Positions 21,301 to 27,206 of a stretch of DNA of 27,206 bases are shown here, piece by piece (positions within the stretch are counted from its first letter, which is position 1; each line of letters starts with the position of its first letter). Below the pieces are notes generated by a model that worked only from the letters and a program-made list of their open reading frames with translations, had not been told where the DNA came from and made no database searches. The DNA comes from Ichthyophthirius multifiliis (Eukaryota > Ciliophora > Oligohymenophorea > Hymenostomatida): assembly GCF_000220395.1 (NCBI RefSeq), contig NW_004087007.1, forward strand, positions 1,309 to 28,514, in the 5' to 3' direction. The position numbers were made by a program, and so were the translations under genes.

Positions 21301-23596
21301 TGAAAGCATATATTAGAAAATGAAAAATTAAACATTTTATCTATTTTTAGACTAAATTAAAATATTTGAACTTGATTATGAAAAAAATTCTCAAAATTAA
21401 ATTGAATTATTAACTTCTGCAATGTTCACTATCTAAAAACCAGATTACATTTAAATATTTAATGACTTATTTTCCAAAAGTGATACTTATTTTAAAATTA
21501 TAGAATCATCTGATTTCCCTTCTTTTGATGTTTTATAATAATTTAAATACTTAAATGAAGTTGCTTAAAAACAGAATGAACCTCCTTTAGTTATTGATCT
21601 AACTGTTATCTAATCTGGTTTTAATTCTAAAAGTTAATAAAGTAGTTCTGTTTTGGTTTAAGATAATTATGATACTTAAAATGGATTTAATTCTTAAAAT
21701 GATAACTCTATTTCAGGCTGGAATGGTAATTCTTTGATTAATAATAAAAATAAAATAGAAACTGCCTGGGGATCATAAAATAATAATAATAATAAAGTAG
21801 AATAGAATTCTCTTTAAGGAGTAGGTTGGGGGTCAACTTCAACTAATAATGATAATAATAAAGTATAAACTCCAGTATGGGGCTCCTAAAGCAATTAAAA
21901 CAATAATAAGTCTGCAGGATGGGTAATTTCTAACAATAATAATAGTTCCTCTGGAGGATGGGGATCTTCAAATAATAATCAAGGAAATAAAAGCGAAAGC
22001 TTAGCCAATAATGCGACATCTTCTTCATGGGGAAACACTGAAAACAAGCAAGGAGAAGGAAGAACAGGGTGCATGGGAAATAACGAAAAAAAGCAAGAAA
22101 CATCTGGAGGATGGGGAAACGTTGAAAGTAAATAAGAAGGAGGATGTGGTAGTTAATAAAAATAGGAAAGTTTAGGATGGAGTAATTAAACAGAAACTAA
22201 TAATAATATAGGATGGGGTTAAGATAATAATAATAAAAACAAAGATAGTAATAGTTCATTCTTCTATAAATCAAGAAACTAAGGTAATCAAGAAAATAAT
22301 GATCGTTAAGGAGGAGGAGAAAGAAAAAAAGGTTGCTTTAAATGCGGAGAAGAAGGCCATATGTCCCGTGATTGTTCAAATGGTAATTCAAGAGAGAAGA
22401 AGAATAATTCATGCTTTAATTGCGGTGAAATAACCCATATGTCAAAAGAATGTCCTAATCCTAAAAAACCTAGAAGTATTTAATGTTATAAATGTTAACA
22501 AGAAGGTCATATGGCAAAAGATTGCCCAAATGCTTAGCAATATTAAGCTCGTGTAATGAAATGTTTTTTATGTAAAAAAGAAGGCCATAAAAGTAATGAT
22601 TGTACAGAACCTCCATTATGTATGAAATGTAAAGAATAAGGACATTAATCTAAAGACTGCTAAAATCCAGACCATATGAATAAACGAGTTTGCTTTAATT
22701 GCGGAGATGAAGGTCATCCTACAAAAGGTTGTCCATAAAATTAATAAAACAGTTTTAGAAACAATAATGATACAAATTCAACATATTAAAAACCTGGAGG
22801 ATTTTAATAAAGAGAAAAGCCAAAATGTTTTAAATGTTAAAAAGAAGGACATAGAGCAATTGATTGTACTGAACTTCCATATTGCTTTAAATGCTTGCAA
22901 AATATACATTCTAGTAAAGAATGTGATCATCCAGAAAATTCTAAAAAAAGAGTGTGCTTTAATTGTGGTGATGAAAAGCATTGTTCAAAAGATTGTCCTA
23001 AAGTATAATAAAGAAGAAATAATAACAATAACAATGGTAATAATGATAACAAACAAGGGTTTAATAATTCTTCTTCATAAAATGCTTGGGGTGGTGGTTG
23101 TGATAGTAATACTGGATGGGGAGATTCGAAAAATGTTGGTTCTAACACAGGAGGATGGGGAGATACTTCAGCAACTAATAATAACACTGGATGGGGAAAT
23201 ACTTCTACAGCCAATAATACAATTAATGTAGGATAGGGAGATAATTAACAACAAAAAACTAACTCTGGATGGGGTGATTCTTCTCAATAGAAAGAATAAA
23301 CTTAAAGCAAAGCATCTAATGAACAGGAAAACGAAACTAAAACATCAAATAGTTGGGGAAGCTTAAATAATAATTCTTCAAATTAAGCTTCTGGAGGAGG
23401 ATGGGGAAATCAAACAAATACTAATAATAGTACTAATAATACTGGTGGATGGGGTTAAACTAATAAATCAGAAAATGATTAAGAGAGAAATAATGTTTCT
23501 AGTAATAATGGAGAATGGGAAAATAATAAAAATTAACAAGATTAATCGGTAAATAATGCGAATTAAAGTGTTTGGGGTAACTAAATCCAATGGTGA
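18341..23596 (+). CDS. CNJB: CnjB-like protein: Spt6-like core, GW repeats, CCHC knuckles
   Basis: Exons 18341-18622, 18676-18806, 19016-19267, 19308-20226 and 20273-23596 give 1,635 residues. Introns are 53, 209, 40 and 46 nt. Two more in-frame introns are likely (19811-19858, 20058-20123), leaving about 1,597. Residues about 95-990 follow transcription elongation factor Spt6. Landmarks are KDIPERYQMIFG, EVPFIYYSKK, LLEEKALKYVQDAC and an RNase H-like YqgF fold (about 534-655). The stretch QARCLQYRLLEVCNIW follows, then a helix-hairpin-helix LKFLPGFGEKKAQYFLSL (about 738-756) and an S1-like stretch. No SH2 domain follows. Instead come a GW/WG block (1011-1176), nine CX2CX4HX4C zinc knuckles (1216-1436) and a second GW/WG block to the end. 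Tetrahymena CnjB has zinc knuckles and Gly/Trp repeats and is reported to associate with Argonaute Twi1p. I infer a nuclear small-RNA/chromatin role; the symbol rests on architecture. Confidence 0.92.
21719..22216 (+). repeat. First GW/WG repeat block (putative Argonaute hook)
   Basis: Ten Trp residues occur here, each next to Gly or Ser in motifs such as GWGS, SWGN, VWGS and GWGQ, spaced by Asn/Ser/Gln-rich linkers of roughly 10-25 residues. GW/WG motifs in disordered regions are the known docking sites for Trp pockets of Argonaute PIWI domains. The block lies directly before the zinc knuckles. Function is inferred from motif density. Confidence 0.85.
22334..22996 (+). repeat. Nine CCHC zinc knuckles
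   Basis: Nine CX2CX4HX4C units run from Cys at 22334 to Cys at 22994-22996. The first is CFKCGEEGHMSRDC and the last CFNCGDEKHCSKDC. All nine keep all four metal ligands. Most have an aromatic after the first Cys, and Gly before the His is missing only in units two, eight and nine. Such knuckles bind single-stranded RNA or DNA. The even spacing suggests growth by internal duplication. Confidence 0.93.
23087..23593 (+). repeat. Second GW/WG repeat block
   Basis: Nine further GW/WG motifs (GWGD, GWGN, SWGS, VWGN and similar) and two isolated Trp fill the C terminus, the last Trp being the final residue. One unit reads GQGD because its Trp position is TAG (23234-23236), which means Gln in this code. 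The block probably serves as a second docking surface for Argonaute or a similar partner. Confidence 0.82.
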
Positions 23597-25268
23597 GGCT
23601 TTCCATGTTTTTTAAATAAATTATTATATTAAATTTGAGTTTTATATAAATTTTGATGCTGAAGACATTATATTTTATTATAATTATTTTTAATGGTTAT
23701 ATAAATAGTGTTGGGTTTATAATATACTTTTTTAGTTTTTTTATTATATTTATAAAATTATTGAGTATTATAAAATTTAATTTACAGAATTATTTAAAAA
23801 CAAATTATATTTTGATAAATATTTTTAGGATATTTAATTTTGAAAAAAAATATATTTATAATATTTTTTAATTAAACATAAGATCTATAATAAGTTAGAA
23901 AATAATAATAGATATTTGAAAATAAAAAAAACATATAAGTTTTTTAAAAGATAAATAATATTTATTAAATTACATATTATAATAAACATATTATTTTTAA
24001 ATTTAAAATATTATTAAAATATTTATTATTTAATTATTCTTTTTGTTTATTAATAAATATAAATTAATTGTAATAATAGTGTTTTATTTAATTGTTTCTG
24101 TAAATTTTTAATGAATAAAATAAAAATAAAATTTTATTTATTATAAAAGGTTATCTTATTTATTATTTTAAGTAGTATAATTTTAGATAAAAAGCATATT
24201 TTTATAAACTATATTTCATATATATATATTTAATATAAGTCCCACATACATAAATTTTGTTATCTTATATTTATTTCTTAATATTTAGATTTCTTTGAAT
24301 ATTCGAATAAAGTTGGGAATCAGATAATATTCGACAAATAATTTTTTGTCTTATAAATTACTTGTAAATTTTAAAAAAGTATTAATTAAATTATTTATTT
24401 TTTTATTTCTTCTATAAGCTTCATATATTTATTTTCATACATTTTTTTTTTTTTAACTTTTACAATACTTATTTGAAATCCTCAATTTTCATATGTATAA
24501 TTTAATTTTATTTTTCTATTAGAAAAATAATAATATCGTAATTAATTTCTTGTATTTTAATTATTATGCTCTAAATAAATAAATTTTATTATTGCTTCAG
24601 CTACTTAAATATAAATAAAAAAAATATTCAAAAATAATTTAATAATCTAGAAAGAAATAGTAAAACTAACAGACTATATCAAAAAAATAAATTTTTGTTA
24701 AAAAATAAATAAAAAATTGAATTTATATTTTAAAATATAATACTTAAAAAAAAATTATCAAGCCTTATATTAAATTACTATACGAATATAAAAGCTATTT
24801 TATAAAATATAAAAAATATATCTGAAAATGAAAAAATAAAAAAAATTATATATTTAATTCAAAATAAAATAAAATTTAATATTATATATTATTTATTATA
24901 AAAAAAATATATTTTAAAAACATTTATAAAATTATAAAAGAAAATAAAATTAATTATATTTATTTATTTATTTATTTTATTTATTATTTTTTTTTTATTT
25001 TATTATTTATTTATTTATTTTTATTTAGTTATTTATATCTTTTTTTAATTTTATATGTTTTATTTATCAAAAATATTTTTTAGAATTATTATAATAATTA
25101 ATAAAATTAATATCATTTTTTACATATTTTTATAATTAATTGTATTATAATTATTTTTTGAATAATTCATAATATATTATAAAGTAATTTTTTATATTTA
25201 ATTTTTTTTTTATATATTATATCCAAATAATATATTTTATTCATATTTATTTTTTTCTAGAATCTTAC
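23597..25268. other. Long AT-rich region with weak open frames only
   Basis: No gene can be supported. A plus frame through about 24240-24470 has a stretch of mixed composition (DFFEYSNKVGNQIIFDK). A second plus frame is free of TGA from about 24551 to 25285. Neither has a start codon, splice pattern or family I can defend. The second crosses a simple repeat and translates mostly into Ile, Phe, Lys and Asn, as expected from composition. The first few hundred bases are presumably the 3' UTR of the preceding gene. Confidence 0.3.
24957..25035 (+). repeat. (TTTA)n simple repeat, impure
   Basis: An interrupted run of TTTA tetramers, with a poly-T tract in the middle. It is ordinary low-complexity DNA, useful mainly as a length-variable marker. 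Confidence 0.8.
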
Positions 25269-25781
25269 TCAATTATCTATATTGATGCATTTTTTTTCTT
25301 ATATATATTAATTAATACTTTTTCTTTTAATTTATCTTTTGAATATAAAAAATAAAAATCCTATTAAGTAATTTGTTATTTTATATATATCCTATTTATA
25401 ATTTAGTTAATAAAGAATTAAAAAATTAAATAAAAATGACTCTTTAATTAATTTTTAATATTAAATCTTATTATATTTCAAACATATTATAATTTAAAAT
25501 AATAAACAATATTTTGAGATGCAGAAGATTATTAATTAGAAATATAATATATATAACTAAATATATTTTTACAATAAAAAAATTTATACAGTTTAGTTAA
25601 AATTGTAAACTATTAAGTATTTAATTTTAGTCAATAATAAGAATTAGTCATATTTTAAATATATTTGTATTTTCAACACCATAATTAAATATTTTATTTT
25701 TATTATTTAAACTTATTTCATATTTTAAAAAATCCGTTTAGACCATTAAAAAATGCAGTACAAATTTATATAATCCCACAT
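25269..25781 (-). CDS. Possible 170-residue ORF, unassigned
   Basis: On the minus strand an ATG at 25781-25779 opens a frame of 171 codons to TGA at 25271-25269, with TAA and TAG as Gln. The translation begins MWDYINLYCIFQWSKRIF and is rich in Ile, Leu, Tyr and Lys with hydrophobic stretches. I recognise no family. A TGA-free frame of this length is not rare by chance in such AT-rich DNA, so this may not be a gene. In favour are two Trp and several Cys near the start, and the lack of any need for introns. Confidence 0.27.
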
Positions 25782-26265
25782 ATTATTTCAACAATTAATA
25801 ATCCATCTTATTAATAATTTTATTTTAAATAAAATATCACGCATTTAAAAAAAAATTGAATTTTCTTATATATTTTTATTAAATTTTTATAAAATTACAT
25901 TTTAATTTTAACATCAAACATAGAAATATTATTTAAAAAAGCATTTATTAAATTAGTAAATATAAACTTTTTGGGAAAAATTATTAAACCTATAATAAAA
26001 TAGCACTAGAACTTCAGTTCAAGTAAATTATTTAAATAAAATTTGTTTTAAGAAATTAATAATATCTTTAATATATTTATTTTCGATATAAATAATTAAT
26101 TTTTAGTTTAATAATATTTGCTTTTATAAGATTATGTTCTATATTGATTACATTTTAATTTTTGTAAAAAAACTTTAAAATAATGTATGAAATAAAATAT
26201 AATATATTATATTTTAAAAATTTTAAGAAAATTATTTAGAAAACCTATTTATTTTTAATTAAAAT
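25782..26265. other. AT-rich spacer
   Basis: No gene or RNA is supported. A small inverted element (GAACT..AGTTC) at about 26011-26023 is too short to interpret. The region presumably carries the promoter of the modelled gene starting at 26266. Confidence 0.35.
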
Positions 26266-26987
26266 ATGAGCTTTACAAAATTAAATTTAGTAAAAAAAAC
26301 CTATAATATTATTATTTATTTTTTAAATTATATATATAAAAAATAAAACTTAAATTTCAAAATTAAATAAAAACTTATTAAGATAACTAAAAGCAATATT
26401 TGCTTTCAGATGATATTTAAAATATTGGGCTTGAAAAACTTATTTGTAATCTAAACAATTAAATAAAAAAATTATTAATTTCTTTTTTAATAATAAAGAT
26501 TTTGATTCATAAAATTTTTTATTAAATTTTATAAAATACGAATTAGTACGAAAAAGTTTTTAAAAACATGAATATTAGAATTTATATATTTTAAAAAAAT
26601 ATAATTCGCCAATTATAGAAAGAAAGAGAGGAATTAAAAACTGTAATATGATAATATTTATAATAATTTAAAAAAATATACGTTGATATTTTATCAGTTT
26701 TTATTTAGTTTAATAGATGATTTTAATAAAAGTATACAGAATATATTATTTTTATTTGAATATACTAAATATGAAGAAGAATTTATAAAATATTTATATT
26801 TAATAATTTTTATGAAATAGAATAGAATGTGTATAAAGATAATACTTTGAATTATTTACAAATTTTGCTTTTTTAGTATATAAATAAAGATATTAATACC
26901 CAATCCTAAAAATAATTACATAATGATACCAATTTTTAAACTTTAATTAGCATAAATGTGAATAAATGGCTACAAAATAATTTTTGA
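26266..26987 (+). CDS. Probable small helical/coiled-coil protein, four exons
   Basis: Model: exons 26266-26289, 26394-26642, 26698-26731 and 26821-26987, all in phase, 157 residues, TGA at 26985-26987. Introns are 104, 55 and 89 nt. The tiny first exon encodes MSFTKLNL, and exon two continues QYLLSDDIQNIGLEKLICN. A charged stretch LQKEREELK suggests a coiled coil, and the C terminus reads NVNKWLQNNF. No family is recognised. An additional in-frame intron at 26556-26618 is possible. The 3' end is uncertain: an alternative keeps the exon open from 26698 and splices at 26829-26876, which has a very typical pyrimidine-rich acceptor, to end at 26961. Confidence 0.45.
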
Positions 26988-27206
26988 AAATAAATCATAA
27001 TTTTAAAATTAAAATGGTTTCTTTAAACTAAATTTATTAAAAAGATATGTTTATTGCTTTGTTAATACTCTTAATCATTTAACATTTTTTTAATAAAAAC
27101 ATATTATATATATGATTATATTTTAATTTTATCAAAAAATTTTAAATACAAAAATTAAAAAACCAACAAGTAAAAAATTCAAAATTTAAATTTTAGAGAT
27201 AGCACA
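26988..27206. other. Terminal AT-rich sequence
   Basis: This stretch follows the last gene model to the window end and holds nothing I can name. It presumably includes a 3' UTR. Confidence 0.35.

Noticed and set aside
22334-22996. CCHC knuckles as a sign of a retroelement Gag
   Set aside because: The knuckles are part of one continuous frame with an Spt6-like core and GW repeats; no reverse transcriptase, protease, integrase or terminal repeats are nearby.
22707-23231. Plus-strand 174-residue ORF and two minus-strand ORFs over the zinc-knuckle region
   Set aside because: They are other-frame shadows of the real gene, produced by its repetitive codons; the real frame shows nine intact CCHC units.
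23653-23871. Plus-strand 72-residue hydrophobic ORF
   Set aside because: It starts about 57 bp after the CnjB-like stop, is nearly all Ile, Phe, Asn and Lys as expected from composition, and most likely lies in the 3' UTR.
24551-25285. Very long TGA-free plus frame
   Set aside because: It lacks a convincing start, crosses a TTTA repeat and translates into compositionally trivial sequence; long open frames are expected by chance with one stop codon at this AT content.
1-27206. tRNA, rRNA or CRISPR features
   Set aside because: I searched by eye for tRNA arm sequences, conserved rRNA segments and spaced direct repeats and saw none that could be defended.

Overview
The window looks like nuclear (probably macronuclear) DNA of a ciliate. 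Base composition is extremely AT-rich. In every recognisable gene TAA, and less often TAG, sits at glutamine positions of conserved protein families, and TGA is the only stop. Introns are short (mostly about 40-125 nt), start GT and end AG. Short introns, extreme AT content and heavy TAA use point to an oligohymenophorean near Tetrahymena and Ichthyophthirius; the species is inference.

Layout. A probable EF-hand-like gene (555-1990, +) and a PAM16/TIM16 mitochondrial import-motor gene (2594-3265, +) lead the window. A ULK/ATG1-like protein kinase (3611-5278, -) is divergent from a MORN-repeat gene (5807-8449, +). A PX-domain protein (9371-10225, -) and a five-exon CDP-alcohol phosphatidyltransferase (10943-11807, -) lie on the minus strand. 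An unassigned multi-exon gene model (12142-13582, +) is followed by a small one-TM protein gene (14736-15037, -). A vacuolar-sorting-receptor gene (16180-17690, +) comes next. The largest gene (18341-23596, +) encodes about 1,635 residues: an Spt6-like core, then GW/WG repeats, nine CCHC zinc knuckles and a second GW/WG block. The tail of the window holds one weak minus-strand ORF and a probable small multi-exon gene (26266-26987, +).

How the genes relate. They are not an operon. They look like ordinary, individually transcribed eukaryotic genes with AT-rich spacers. Several touch membranes and trafficking: PX protein, phospholipid synthesis enzyme, sorting receptor and perhaps the ULK-like kinase. 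I see no evidence that they act as one unit.

The stand-out is the Spt6/GW/zinc-knuckle protein. It combines features of Tetrahymena CnjB, a conjugation-expressed zinc-knuckle protein reported to associate with the Argonaute Twi1p, with a transcription-elongation-factor body. It is a good candidate for linking small-RNA effectors to chromatin or transcription during genome rearrangement.

Caution. At this AT content with only one stop codon, wrong frames stay open for hundreds of bases and look plausible. Models without a recognisable domain are marked with low confidence.
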